15,638 nt of DNA from Candidatus Rifleibacteriota bacterium. Lineage in GTDB: Bacteria; Riflebacteria; Ozemobacteria; Ozemobacterales; Ozemobacteraceae. The stretch is taken from the NCBI GenBank assembly GCA_029560455.1, contig JAKQKW010000011.1, positions 1 through 15,638 of the forward strand. The letters are read 5' to 3'. Position 1 is the stretch's first letter. Every line of letters begins with the position of its first letter. The position numbers and the translations under genes were made by a program. The notes beneath the pieces were generated by a model. That model saw only the letters and a list, made by a program, of their open reading frames with translations, was not told where the DNA came from and did no database searches. This document shows positions 5,877 through 15,142 of this stretch, piece by piece.

Positions 5877-8454
5877 ACCGAGACGTTTTCCGGTAGAAGA
5901 CAGTCTGCCTGCCATAAAAAATGCTCTGCAGGCCGGCAAAGATGTCATTCTCACCGCCGAACCAGGCGCCGGCAAATCGACCATCGTGCCTCTGGCATTG
6001 AAGAACGAACCCTGGCTCGGGAAATCGCGCATTCTGATGCTGCAACCCCGTCGGGTCGCTGCCGTCGCCATCGCCAGGCGCATGGCCAGTCTCGACGGTT
6101 CGGCACCGGGGCGGGTAATCGGCCACAACGTGCGTTTCAGCTCAAATATCGGCCGCGATACCCGGATCGAAGTGCTTACCGAAGGCATTTTGACCAGAAG
6201 GTTACAGAAAGACCCGCTGCTTGAAGACGTCGGGCTCGTCATTTTCGATGAATTTCACGAACGCAGCGTGCACGCCGATCTCTGCCTGGCCCTGTGCCGC
6301 GAAATAAAACGCGAGGTGCGCCCTGACCTGCGCATCATGGTCATGTCGGCAACCATCGACACCACCCTGGTCGAAAGCTATCTCGACGACGCCGTCACAG
6401 TTGCCGGCAAAGGCTTTTTATACCCGGTCGACGTGCACTGGCGGCAGATATCGGGTGGCCGCGACCAGTTCACGGCCGCCGCCGAAACAATCGCCGAAAT
6501 CGTTTCAAGCTCTGATGCAAAAGAAGAATATCTGGTCTTTCTGCCGGGCGCCGGCGAAATAAAAACCGTGCAGCAGACTCTTGAAGGCAAATCGGCTACA
6601 GCCAGACACCGGGTTCTCGCACTGCATGGCTCGATGAGCATCGAAGATCAGGAAGCCACGCTGCAGCCTTCCGATGTGCCACGCATCATTCTCAGCACCA
6701 ACATCGCCGAAACCTCGCTCACCATCGATGGCGTAACCACAGTCATCGACACGGGCTGGTGCCGCCGCCAGAATTTCGATGCCCAGACCGGTCTCGAAAA
6801 ACTCGAAATGCAGCGCATCAGCAAAGCTTCGGCAAAGCAACGGGCTGGCCGTGCCGGGCGCTTGCGGCCCGGTCGGGCCATAAGATTCTGGAGCAAAGCT
6901 GAACATGAACAGCTTGCCGAAAACGAAGAACCCGAAATTCTCAGAACCGATCCGACACCGACGATTCTCGAACTCTTCAGCTGGGGCTGCCCCGACCCGC
7001 ATGCTTTTAAATGGCTGCAAAGTCCGGGCGAAGAAAAAATCAGCCGGGCCATCGAACTCTTGCAGATGCTGCACGCCGTCGATACCGGGCTGCACGTTAC
7101 CCCGCTCGGCAGACAGATCTGCGAACTGCCGGTCGAACCGAGACTGGCACGCATGCTGCTGACTGCGGCAGAAACTGGAGTCGCCCGAACGGCAGCACTG
7201 GCTGCGGCATTGATCGCCGAAAAAGATATAATCTTGAGTGATTTTTCAGGTGGTGACGGTTATACGGGCGGCAATACCGCAGACCCCGACCTTGATCTTC
7301 GCCTCGAACTGCTTGAACCGGGCAACCGCAATGGCAGTTACAGGCTAGACCGCAATGCCATCTGGCGCATCGAAAAGGCACAGAAGCAGCTCCTCGACCT
7401 GCTGAGACCAGAACAGCTTAAAGTCGCGCCGTCAGCAAAAGCGAACCCCCGCGACCTGCTGCACCGGGCCCTGCTGGGTGCTTTTCCTGATCGGGTCTGC
7501 ATGCGTCGCGGCGGTCAGGGATCGACTGCTTATACCATCTGCAGCGGGCAAGGTATGAGCCTGAGTTCGAACGGATTGTTGAAAAGTCACGAATTCATTC
7601 TCGCGCTTAGACTCGACGCCAGATTGCGGGCTGCCACCAATGATGGACGCATCTTTCTCGGCTGCGCCATCAACCCGGAATGGCTGAAAAACGGTGATGG
7701 CGCGCCATGCCAGCCGGCCCGTGAAATTTTTTTCAACCCGCAGAATCAGAAAGTCGCTGCCCGCGAACGCCTCTGGTATGGCAAACTGCTGCTGACCGAC
7801 CGCGAAAGCCAGATCAGAGAAAGCGATGCTGCCGAAGCCGGCAGAATTCTTCTGCAGGCCGCTGCCAACGATCTCAACCGGGCGATGAATCTCGAAGACC
7901 CGGACAACGCAGAATTCATGGGCCGCATCGCTCTACTCAAGCGTAGTGCCGCCGGCCGCGACTTCCCGGCTCTCGATCGTGACTGGCTGTTGCAGCAGAT
8001 AGAAGAAATGGCACAGCATTGCCGCAGTTTCGCCGATCTGCAGAAGCAGTCGCTTGCACAGCTCTATCTGCAGCAGCTGCCCTGGAACCGCCGCGAACAG
8101 CTCGAAAAACTGGTTCCAGAAAGATACGAGGTGCCTTCCGGCAGTAGCATCAGAATTCAGTATCAGCCTGACGGTCCACCGGTTCTTGCAGTAAAAATTC
8201 AGGAGCTTTTCGGTCTCGCCACCACTCCGGCCGTCTGCAACGGCGAACAGCCAATGCTGGTACACCTGCTCTCGCCCGCCGGCCGGCCGGTGCAGATCAC
8301 CGCCGACCTCGCCTCATTCTGGAAAACCGGCTACAAACAGGTCGTCGGCGAACTCAAAGGCCGTTACCCCAGACACCCATGGCCCGATGAGCCAGACAAA
8401 GCCACCCCCTTCAAAGGCACCAAAAAGCAGCTTGAACGCCATCTGAAGCAGTAA
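5836..8454 (+). CDS. hrpB: ATP-dependent RNA helicase HrpB
   Basis: An 872-residue DEAH-type helicase, slightly longer than the usual 800-850. Motifs in order are the Walker A loop PGAGKST (residues 43-49), LQPRRVAA (69-76), Walker B DEFHERS (138-144, the DEFH variant typical of HrpB), SAT (171-173), STNIAETSLTI (287-297) and QRAGRAGR (335-342). The helicase-associated middle region follows. The C-terminal HrpB domain starts near 735 and ends PRHPWPDEP...GTKKQLERH. All catalytic motifs are intact. Its role is poorly known; RNA processing is inferred from the family. The ATG at 5836 (or 5842, same frame) lies inside the previous gene, giving a 41-base overlap in another frame and hence probable translational coupling. 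No clear ribosome-binding site is seen. The next gene converges 34 bases after the stop, with no convincing terminator between them. Confidence 0.95.
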   Translation: MTMQASYKSTTGAEPRRFPVEDSLPAIKNALQAGKDVILTAEPGAGKSTIVPLALKNEPWLGKSRILMLQPRRVAAVAIARRMASLDGSAPGRVIGHNVRFSSNIGRDTRIEVLTEGILTRRLQKDPLLEDVGLVIFDEFHERSVHADLCLALCREIKREVRPDLRIMVMSATIDTTLVESYLDDAVTVAGKGFLYPVDVHWRQISGGRDQFTAAAETIAEIVSSSDAKEEYLVFLPGAGEIKTVQQTLEGKSATARHRVLALHGSMSIEDQEATLQPSDVPRIILSTNIAETSLTIDGVTTVIDTGWCRRQNFDAQTGLEKLEMQRISKASAKQRAGRAGRLRPGRAIRFWSKAEHEQLAENEEPEILRTDPTPTILELFSWGCPDPHAFKWLQSPGEEKISRAIELLQMLHAVDTGLHVTPLGRQICELPVEPRLARMLLTAAETGVARTAALAAALIAEKDIILSDFSGGDGYTGGNTADPDLDLRLELLEPGNRNGSYRLDRNAIWRIEKAQKQLLDLLRPEQLKVAPSAKANPRDLLHRALLGAFPDRVCMRRGGQGSTAYTICSGQGMSLSSNGLLKSHEFILALRLDARLRAATNDGRIFLGCAINPEWLKNGDGAPCQPAREIFFNPQNQKVAARERLWYGKLLLTDRESQIRESDAAEAGRILLQAAANDLNRAMNLEDPDNAEFMGRIALLKRSAAGRDFPALDRDWLLQQIEEMAQHCRSFADLQKQSLAQLYLQQLPWNRREQLEKLVPERYEVPSGSSIRIQYQPDGPPVLAVKIQELFGLATTPAVCNGEQPMLVHLLSPAGRPVQITADLASFWKTGYKQVVGELKGRYPRHPWPDEPDKATPFKGTKKQLERHLKQ

Positions 8455-8488
8455 TCCGGCCTCCGTCCGGTGCGATATCAGGTCAGGC

Positions 8489-11400
8489 TCATTTTTTGCC
8501 GATCACAAGCAGGTCACGACTGCCGCTCAACACAAACAATTCGCCAGTAACCGGGTTAACGCCTATCGAACCGACTTTGGTAATTCCGGTAAACAACTTT
8601 TCAAGTTTGCCACCATCGATACGACAGATGCTGTCATCCCAGCCACAGCCTACCAGCAGCCCTTCAGCAACACTGTTGCTCTGACCCGTGGTAATTCCGT
8701 GAAAGTTACCACCTTCAGGTGCGGCAACCAGTTCTCTTATGGCGCCACCAGCGAGTGAAACCTCATAAACAGCCGGTTTTCCCCTGAAAAAACCACCATC
8801 GTGATACTGCACGCAATAAACAACCTTGCGTTCCTTGTCGACAGTGATAGACATCGGGCTGAGCAAAGTTTCTCCACTGGTAACCAGAGGAGTTGCCTCT
8901 GAAGCATTGTGTTTGAGATAGAAAAGGTTGCGGGCCTCAAAATCACTCAGCACAAGACCATCATCGACGACGCAGACGTCAGCCAGACCAGGAAGACTGG
9001 TGCTGACTTCGCGCGGGCTGTATGAACCATCAGGGCTGATTATAAACAGGCCCCTGTGCTGATTGCCGCTTTCATTCGACGGCCAGTAATCGAGGCCGAT
9101 AACAATTTTGCCATCTGCCATTACCGCCCCGGACCGGCAATTTATGCCATGCAGAATATCTGCCGTCGATACCACCGATGAATTCAGCTTCTTGTCTATT
9201 TTTACCAGCCGCTGGGCGCCGATCTGACAGGAAAGAACATAACTGTTTCCATCATTGTCAAAGAATATTCTGGCAAGGTCGAAAGGCGACCGCAATGCCC
9301 GGGCCTGCATATCGACCGGAACGGTAAAGCTTGCCGGCAGGTCAGCAGTTGTAAACACCCTGCCATCATCGGGCAGATAAACACCTGCAGTGGCTGCAGC
9401 GGCGCCAGTCAGCATCTGAACGAGAGTGAAGGTTGCGACAGCCCCAAGATGCGTCTGCGCCCCTTCAAGATTGTTCATGTGCAATTCAAGAAACAGCGGT
9501 TTGGATATCACCGGCGACCATTGTTTAAGGGGCACCCAGGCGCCATGTTCCCAGTAACTGCCCTGCATGATGCCACTGCGCCGGGTAACGCATAACCAGG
9601 CCTTGTCAAAAGTTCGATTAAGATGCTCCTGGTGGCTGGCCCAGCGATTATCGGTGCGATAATTGAAGGCATATCGCCAGGCTGAACCTCCGATCATGCG
9701 CGGCGAAAAGAATCCGTAATTCTGACCATTGTTATCAGTTACCGCAAAATGAAGAAGCTGCGTTTTTCCGTCACAAACGGCGGTTGATTCTGGTTCGAAG
9801 CTGACCACACAGGCAAAGTCAGAATCAGGCTGCAGGCACAGCTGTGATTGCACAGTCATGTTGCCCGGCTTTTCATCGACAAGCTGCAGACTTACTTCTT
9901 TTTCAGAATTTGTTAGAACATTGCCAGATGCCGAAATAACATCCCACTGCACTTTTTTCAACTGGTCACCAGACTCATTGCAATATTCGACATTATGCAG
10001 AGTCGCAACTGCCGGCTCATCGCGCGAACCGTCGGCAGCAACACGCTTGATCATAAAGCCTGCATAAACGGTTTCTGCAGTCGGAAGAAATTCGCGACCG
10101 CCCAGCAACCAGGTTTTACCCTCGTCAACGCTGTGATAAAAACGCCACAGAGTGCCGCGGCGGGTTAATTTGAACCTGACCATGCGGTCCGGAGCGTCCT
10201 GTGTTTCGCGGTGTGGCCGATTGAAGGTGCTCAGCTTACTGAGCCCTTCATATCTTAACCAACCGCCAAGAATGCGGTAATGTTCGCCAACCCCGCCAGG
10301 CTCGAACTGCCGGGCAAGAGTGCCAAGATAACTGCCGGGTGCCAGCATGACGAATTCGAGCGTAGCGAGTTGATTACTCTTACAATCAAGCTTTACATCA
10401 GCCATGAGGTCAAAATCGCCGCTGAATTTGCGTATCAGGCGTGGCGCTGTCTCGCTTCTACCCCAGAAGTCATGCCCGTCAGGCACGGTTATCTGCAGAG
10501 TATCAGGGTCTGGCGAAGTATAAGTGACCCTGCCGGTCGGATTTTCGAACAGCCAGTCAGAAGGAATCACACCCTCTTCAAATTTGACACAGCCAGAGGC
10601 ATTAGAGATCGGCTCATCATCTGCCACGACATTTCTGAAATCCTGCCCGCGAAACCCGTCTTGTGGCGCTGAATAAGGAACAATTTCAAGGGTTTCAAGG
10701 TTAAGACTGTTGCCGGCATCTACTGCCAGCCAGTCTTCCCCGGTTTTTGTCATCACTCTGCCTTCAGAAACGCTCACCGAAATGAGTTTACCCTCGGCGT
10801 TAACGCTGACTGAAAAATCAGTGCCAACCGGCCTGACAGATTTATCACCGGCCATTACCACAACTCCACCGGCATCATCTGCGATTCTTACATCACCTTT
10901 TTCGATGTGTATTTCAACTTCTTCATTTTTGTTGCCACTGAGTCTGACTACTGAATTGGGTTTGACGAGAACCTTTGAGCCATCAGGCAGTGTCAGCAGA
11001 ACCTGCGCCTGATCGGTTTCGATAACGTCGCCATCTTCGAGCAGAGAGCCACTGCGTGCGGGAATTTCTGCCTTGACTTCGAGAGCTTCGATGCTGATCT
11101 GCCAGTCCTGTTCAATCAGACGGCCTGATAATGGGCCAAAAGACCGGCCTGGAAGAACTGTCAGATAAAGTTTGCCGGCGCCGTTCCAGGCAGCTTCACC
11201 GTTATATTTGTTGTTCTCGACCTGACCGCTCCATTCGCCAAGCGTTTCACCGGGGCCATCCTTTCCGCCCCAGTCTGGCACAAAATGCAGATTAACACCG
11301 GCATTGTAATTTCCCATGCTCATACCACCAGGATTAGGTGGGTTAGCTTCGAATGTCATCTTCAAACGGCCGCTGCCCGCAAGCTTGAACGGCCCGGCAC

Positions 11401-13696
11401 TGAAATTCGGGGCTTCCTGACCTTTGAAAGCGCCACCGCCAGAATAAATACTGCCCGCCCGGGCTATTTCGCCCTCTTTACTGGCCATATTAGCCTTTTT
11501 CAGGCGGCCGCCGGTCGACAGAGAAATCTTGCCAAGACGGCCCTTGAGGGGCTCGATATTGCTCTTCGCTCTTATTATTCGGCCATCGGCGTTACGATAA
11601 CGTTTCAGAAAACCGGCGTAGTATTCGGCCATGGCTTCGTCATAGGCTTTTCTGCCGTATTTCTGAAGAATTTCGAGCATGCGCCAGGCGATGTCTGCAT
11701 TGCGCGGCAGTCCGTCAGCAGTAAAGCGGTCGAGAGTTTCGCCATGCATCTTTATCATTTTTCCCAGCAGGGTGTAGTATTCATCAGGCCTTTGCTGTTT
11801 GAAATCAGCATTGTCGAGACCGTCTTTGCCGGCAACCCTGATGCCCTTCTCATCAAGCCTTTTCTCGATTTCTTCGATCTGCTTCAGGCGTTCTGCAAGG
11901 TCTTTTTCATTTTTGTAGCGCTGCACCAGATATTGTTTGATCCGCACCTCGACTTCTGAATCAGTGATGCCAGGCTCATTGCGCCGCAATTCTTCGAGAA
12001 TCTCGCGCAGGCCGCCAGCAGAAAAGCCCAACGCCGACTGAGTGTTGAACCATTCATCAATGTTCTTGATATCACCGCCTTTGGCAAAGTTCCTGTAGAG
12101 CTCTTCAAGAGTTGCGTTCTTGAAAGCATTTGAACCGAGACCAACTACCATGGTAGTAAGGCGGCCATAAAGCTCGGCAACAGCCAGTGGTGGAAAACCG
12201 GCCTGCATGAGCTCGATGAGAAAACGGCCCGACATGGCTCCGATAGCGCGCTCAGTGCCGCCTTCCTTTTTCCCCTGCGTATAAGCTTCCCAGAGGCCAT
12301 ATCCGGCTGCCACGAGAAGAACCGCTTTGCCGGTAGCCTGAAAAAGCTTGGATCTGAATGAGATCAGGTCTTCCATGTCGCCATGGATTTTGAGCCTCTG
12401 CTCGGAAGTAAGCTTGTCATAGCTGCTGCCGAAATTCTTGCGGGCCAGCCGGTCGAATTCTTCTTTGGTAAAACGCTGCATGGCTGCCGAATCTTTAAGT
12501 GAATCAGCCATTGTCTGCGCCTCAGTAAAGATTTTGGCGCTGCCAATATCGTTACTGTTCTTTATCTGCTCAGCCACCTTTTTCTTCATGTCCGGCGGCA
12601 GATTCGCAACGATGCCTGCCAGTTCCTGAGTCAGCATGCCGGGCGTTCTGCCACTTTTGATAAGTTTGATGTGGTTTTCAACAATTTCCGAGCCCATGCG
12701 ACCGGTAAGCTTCTCCATGGCCTCAGAGAATGAGCTGGCAGCGTCGCTGCCGCTTTTGCCGATGCGTTTGCCGTATTCTTCCATGAGCTCACGCACCTTA
12801 CCGACGTCTTTCTGTCCCTGAATGGTTTCGGCAATGCGCAACAGCTCTTTTTCATCAGGCGAAAGCGTACCACCGATCACCTCGAAAGCTTTGCCATTGC
12901 GGTAATCATACTTGGCCTGCTTGAGAATCTTCGTTTCAATCGAATCGGCTGCGTCGCCGACTTCTTTGCGAAAGCGGCTGTTATCGCTGAAAAAGCCGCC
13001 GGCATCTTCGGGTTTGAGTGGCGGCGGTTCAGTCATGCTGCGACGCATGCTGGTCTGGCTGATACCGCCTTCGCCGCTTATTTTCCAGATGGCGGTGTCG
13101 TCTTCCCAGAGTTTGCGGTCAAGCCACCTGTTACCACCGCTCGTGTTGTATTTTTCAGACTCGGCCACGGCTTTCACACGCTCAGGCCAGCTGCTGGTGC
13201 TGGTTGGGTCCAGAACATTTATTTTGGCAGAATCAGCCGTTACCCCAAACCGCTTTTGAAACTCTTCATTGAACTCGCCGGCGAACTTCTTGCCATCAGG
13301 CCCCATCGGAATAAAGTCACGGTCGCTGACGCCTGGGGTGTAACCTTTTCCGGTACCGTGGCTGCCGACGAGAACAAGGTCTGTGCCAGCCGCGCCGCCG
13401 CTGCGTCTTTTGGCTTCGCCAGCCACTTCCCTAATTACCCGGGTAACTTCACCGTCAACCTCTCTTATCGCCTGTTTGAGGGCGCCGGCGCCCTTCTGGT
13501 CCTTGATTACCGTTTTTTCATACTCGGGGTAATTTTTGATGATCTTTTCGACTATAGATGAGCGCTCGGCTGGATCAGCCGTTCTGGTCATGCTCTGTAT
13601 CAGGCTTTCCATTGCCTCATCGGCAATTGCGGTAAAACAACAAAGCAGCAGACAACAAACAAGGCAAAACAAAGCACTTCGGTGTATACGGGGCAT
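8489..13696 (-). CDS. Very large secreted multidomain protein: nucleotidyltransferase-like, FecR-like, beta-sandwich and beta-propeller
   Basis: 1735 residues; no single family recognised. The ATG at 13694-13696 is chosen because GGGAGG lies 6 bases before it and a signal peptide begins there: MPRIHR, a Leu/Cys-rich core, then cleavage after FTAIA near residue 25. The upstream ATG at 13714 has no such support. Regions in order (numbering from this start): about 60-165, nucleotidyltransferase-like, with VLVGSHGTG and SDRDF (Asp125, Asp127) and a possible third Asp in INVLD (163); about 165-450, charged and helical; about 457-525, hydrophobic Gly-rich segments; 560-720, helical or coiled coil with Lys/Glu-rich KQIEEIEKRLDEKG; 770-880, probable beta domain; about 885-990, FecR-like (GDVIETDQAQVLLTLPDGS, VGTDFSV, VSEGRVM); about 1040-1240, DUF1349-like beta-sandwich (HDFWGRSETAPRLIRKFSGDF); about 1260-1430, second sandwich; 1460-1735, about six propeller blades. 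The order fits a periplasmic or exported protein. Function is unknown. Confidence 0.85.
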   Translation of the reverse strand: MPRIHRSALFCLVCCLLLCCFTAIADEAMESLIQSMTRTADPAERSSIVEKIIKNYPEYEKTVIKDQKGAGALKQAIREVDGEVTRVIREVAGEAKRRSGGAAGTDLVLVGSHGTGKGYTPGVSDRDFIPMGPDGKKFAGEFNEEFQKRFGVTADSAKINVLDPTSTSSWPERVKAVAESEKYNTSGGNRWLDRKLWEDDTAIWKISGEGGISQTSMRRSMTEPPPLKPEDAGGFFSDNSRFRKEVGDAADSIETKILKQAKYDYRNGKAFEVIGGTLSPDEKELLRIAETIQGQKDVGKVRELMEEYGKRIGKSGSDAASSFSEAMEKLTGRMGSEIVENHIKLIKSGRTPGMLTQELAGIVANLPPDMKKKVAEQIKNSNDIGSAKIFTEAQTMADSLKDSAAMQRFTKEEFDRLARKNFGSSYDKLTSEQRLKIHGDMEDLISFRSKLFQATGKAVLLVAAGYGLWEAYTQGKKEGGTERAIGAMSGRFLIELMQAGFPPLAVAELYGRLTTMVVGLGSNAFKNATLEELYRNFAKGGDIKNIDEWFNTQSALGFSAGGLREILEELRRNEPGITDSEVEVRIKQYLVQRYKNEKDLAERLKQIEEIEKRLDEKGIRVAGKDGLDNADFKQQRPDEYYTLLGKMIKMHGETLDRFTADGLPRNADIAWRMLEILQKYGRKAYDEAMAEYYAGFLKRYRNADGRIIRAKSNIEPLKGRLGKISLSTGGRLKKANMASKEGEIARAGSIYSGGGAFKGQEAPNFSAGPFKLAGSGRLKMTFEANPPNPGGMSMGNYNAGVNLHFVPDWGGKDGPGETLGEWSGQVENNKYNGEAAWNGAGKLYLTVLPGRSFGPLSGRLIEQDWQISIEALEVKAEIPARSGSLLEDGDVIETDQAQVLLTLPDGSKVLVKPNSVVRLSGNKNEEVEIHIEKGDVRIADDAGGVVVMAGDKSVRPVGTDFSVSVNAEGKLISVSVSEGRVMTKTGEDWLAVDAGNSLNLETLEIVPYSAPQDGFRGQDFRNVVADDEPISNASGCVKFEEGVIPSDWLFENPTGRVTYTSPDPDTLQITVPDGHDFWGRSETAPRLIRKFSGDFDLMADVKLDCKSNQLATLEFVMLAPGSYLGTLARQFEPGGVGEHYRILGGWLRYEGLSKLSTFNRPHRETQDAPDRMVRFKLTRRGTLWRFYHSVDEGKTWLLGGREFLPTAETVYAGFMIKRVAADGSRDEPAVATLHNVEYCNESGDQLKKVQWDVISASGNVLTNSEKEVSLQLVDEKPGNMTVQSQLCLQPDSDFACVVSFEPESTAVCDGKTQLLHFAVTDNNGQNYGFFSPRMIGGSAWRYAFNYRTDNRWASHQEHLNRTFDKAWLCVTRRSGIMQGSYWEHGAWVPLKQWSPVISKPLFLELHMNNLEGAQTHLGAVATFTLVQMLTGAAAATAGVYLPDDGRVFTTADLPASFTVPVDMQARALRSPFDLARIFFDNDGNSYVLSCQIGAQRLVKIDKKLNSSVVSTADILHGINCRSGAVMADGKIVIGLDYWPSNESGNQHRGLFIISPDGSYSPREVSTSLPGLADVCVVDDGLVLSDFEARNLFYLKHNASEATPLVTSGETLLSPMSITVDKERKVVYCVQYHDGGFFRGKPAVYEVSLAGGAIRELVAAPEGGNFHGITTGQSNSVAEGLLVGCGWDDSICRIDGGKLEKLFTGITKVGSIGVNPVTGELFVLSGSRDLLVIGKK

Positions 13697-13742
13697 GAGT
13701 TCCCTCCCAGTCATGGTTATCTTGCACCAGAACAGCGGTCAG

Positions 13743-13782
13743 AGCCGGCTGACAATCTCTCAATTGCTGATTGTAGCCGGCT
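13743..13782. other. Long hairpin in the leader of the large secreted gene
   Basis: AGCCGGCT-G-ACAATC (13743-13757) pairs with GATTGTAGCCGGCT (13769-13782): 14 base pairs with a single bulged base and an 11-base loop. It lies 47 bases before the ATG at 13696 and 111 bases after the rtcB stop. No T-run follows on either strand, so it is not a standard Rho-independent terminator. An RNA structure in the leader or a protein-binding palindrome is possible. Confidence 0.6.
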
Positions 13783-13804
13783 TTAAACCGAAAGTAAATC
13801 TGAA

Positions 13805-13835
13805 AATTTCAACCAGACTGCGGCGAATTTCAACC
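13805..13835 (-). promoter_or_regulatory. Direct repeats with 21-bp phasing, possible promoter/operator
   Basis: AATTTCAACC occurs at 13805-13814 and again at 13826-13835, start to start 21 bp (two helical turns). On the minus strand each reads GGTTGAAATT, so each contains TTGAAA, a plausible -35 element. No good -10 lies at 16-18 bp from either. The spacing suggests a dimeric regulator site upstream of the large secreted gene. Confidence 0.3.
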
Positions 13836-13893
13836 CCGCCCCTTATAACTATGCCATGGTCTGAAACAGCAGTCTCTTCAGGCAGGAACTGTG

Positions 13894-15126
13894 TCAGCCT
13901 TTGATGACACCGAGGGGGCGCAGTTTTACCAGCGGCTCAACGAGGTCTTTCTGGCTGCGCATGACGGTGTCGATATCTTTGTAGGCCTGCGGCGCTTCGC
14001 CGAAGTCAAAGGTTTCGCCCTTCTTTTTGCCATGGCCGCCAGCCTTTTGCCAGCGGTCGAAAACGATGCCTTCCATGGCGCGGTTACATTCATCAAGGGT
14101 CAGGTTGCGGCTGGCTTCCTTGCGACCCATGCGGCGCCCAGCACCATGCGAACACGAGGTGAACGACTCGGGGTTGCCCAGCCCGCGCACGATATAAGAG
14201 AAGGCGCCCATGCTTCCCGGGATTATGCCCAGCTCATCACGACGGGCCGAAGTTGCGCCCTTGCGATGCACCCAGACATTGCGGCCGAAGTGGTTCTCAC
14301 GGGACGCATAGTTATGATGAATATTGATTTCTTCAATGAAGGCAACTTCAGGAAAATGCTCGCGCAGCGCCGATTTAAAAGCAGCCATCATGCGCGCCCG
14401 GTTTTCGAGAGCGTAACGCAGCGCAAAGTTCATATCTCTGATATAAGCATTGCCTTCGTCAGCATCAGCCGGAAGAAAAGCCAGATCCTTACCGGGAACT
14501 TTCGCATGCCATTTCTCATTCAACTGCTGCGCCAGCTTGTTGTAATAAGCCGCAATGCGATAGCCGAGATTGCGCGAGCCAGAATGCAGCATCATCCAGA
14601 TGCGGCCCTCTTCACTCACCTGCAGTTCGATAAAGTGGTTGCCGCCGCCAAGCGTGCCGAGATTCTTGCGGTCATGCCCGAACCCGTCTTTTTCGAACCA
14701 GCCGGGCATTTTGCAATCGATTTCGGCTTCATAAGCCTCAAAGCCATCCCATGACTGGGCCTGACGATGGCTGTTGCCCTCGCCGACCGGAACCAGCTTC
14801 TTGACCCCGTCGAGAATTGCTCTGATCTGGCGCATATCGCCGAGCTGGTCGAACATGATGCTGGTTTTTATGGCGCCCATGCCGCAACCGATATCGACGC
14901 CGACCGCATTCGGAATCACCGCCGAACCGCAGGCAATAACGCCGCCGATCGGCATACCGTAACCGACATGGCAATCAGGCATCAATGCCACATGCATATC
15001 GACAGACGGGTGCGAAGCAAGATCGGCAGCCTGTTTAAATGCGTCAGGCTCGAGTTCTGAACACCATGATTTTATCGCCACATGCGCGTCAGGCGCGATG
15101 CTTTTTTTATCTTTGATCCATTCCAT
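13894..15126 (-). CDS. rtcB: RNA-splicing ligase RtcB
   Basis: A 410-residue GTP- and Mn-dependent RNA ligase that joins 2',3'-cyclic-phosphate or 3'-phosphate ends to 5'-OH ends in RNA repair or tRNA ligation. Motifs seen are MPDCHVGYGMPIGG (49-62), NAVGVDIGCGMGA with metal ligands Asp78 and Cys81 (73-85), GGGNHFIE with His164, HSGSRNLG with His181, NIHHNYA with His270/His271, and SCSHGAGR with His327, the residue guanylylated in the family. The end is KLRPLGVIKG. Length matches E. coli RtcB (408). The start is the ATG at 15124-15126, with AGGAGG 7 bases upstream; an in-frame ATG 12 codons earlier overlaps rtcA and is not used. It lies 16 bases after rtcA, so the two are one operon. No archease gene is visible here. 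Confidence 0.97.
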   Translation of the reverse strand: MEWIKDKKSIAPDAHVAIKSWCSELEPDAFKQAADLASHPSVDMHVALMPDCHVGYGMPIGGVIACGSAVIPNAVGVDIGCGMGAIKTSIMFDQLGDMRQIRAILDGVKKLVPVGEGNSHRQAQSWDGFEAYEAEIDCKMPGWFEKDGFGHDRKNLGTLGGGNHFIELQVSEEGRIWMMLHSGSRNLGYRIAAYYNKLAQQLNEKWHAKVPGKDLAFLPADADEGNAYIRDMNFALRYALENRARMMAAFKSALREHFPEVAFIEEINIHHNYASRENHFGRNVWVHRKGATSARRDELGIIPGSMGAFSYIVRGLGNPESFTSCSHGAGRRMGRKEASRNLTLDECNRAMEGIVFDRWQKAGGHGKKKGETFDFGEAPQAYKDIDTVMRSQKDLVEPLVKLRPLGVIKG

Positions 15127-15133
15127 TTTCGTT

Positions 15134-15139
15134 CCTCCT
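15134..15139 (-). promoter_or_regulatory. Shine-Dalgarno site of rtcB
   Basis: A perfect AGGAGG on the minus strand, 7 bases before the ATG at 15126, within the 16-base rtcA-rtcB gap. It decides the rtcB start. Confidence 0.85.
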
Positions 15140-15142
15140 GTT

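Noticed and set aside
8455..8500. Terminator between hrpB and the convergent giant gene
   Set aside because: CCGG...CCGG and GCCT...AGGC pairings are only 4 bp, and the T-run belongs to the Lys-Lys end of the opposite gene; too weak to call.
13697..13714. Upstream ATG (13714) as start of the giant protein
   Set aside because: The GGGAGG ribosome-binding site and a proper signal peptide begin at the ATG at 13696, six codons later.
13891..13910. Hairpin GTGTCA...TGACAC at the rtcB stop as terminator
   Set aside because: The stem is 6 bp, mostly within codons of rtcB, and no T-run follows.
13891..14754. Long plus-strand open frame opposite rtcB, and a similar one at 11285-11959 opposite the giant gene
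   Set aside because: Both lie wholly antisense to genes with clear protein signatures, show no recognisable motif, and are expected by-products of the coding composition.
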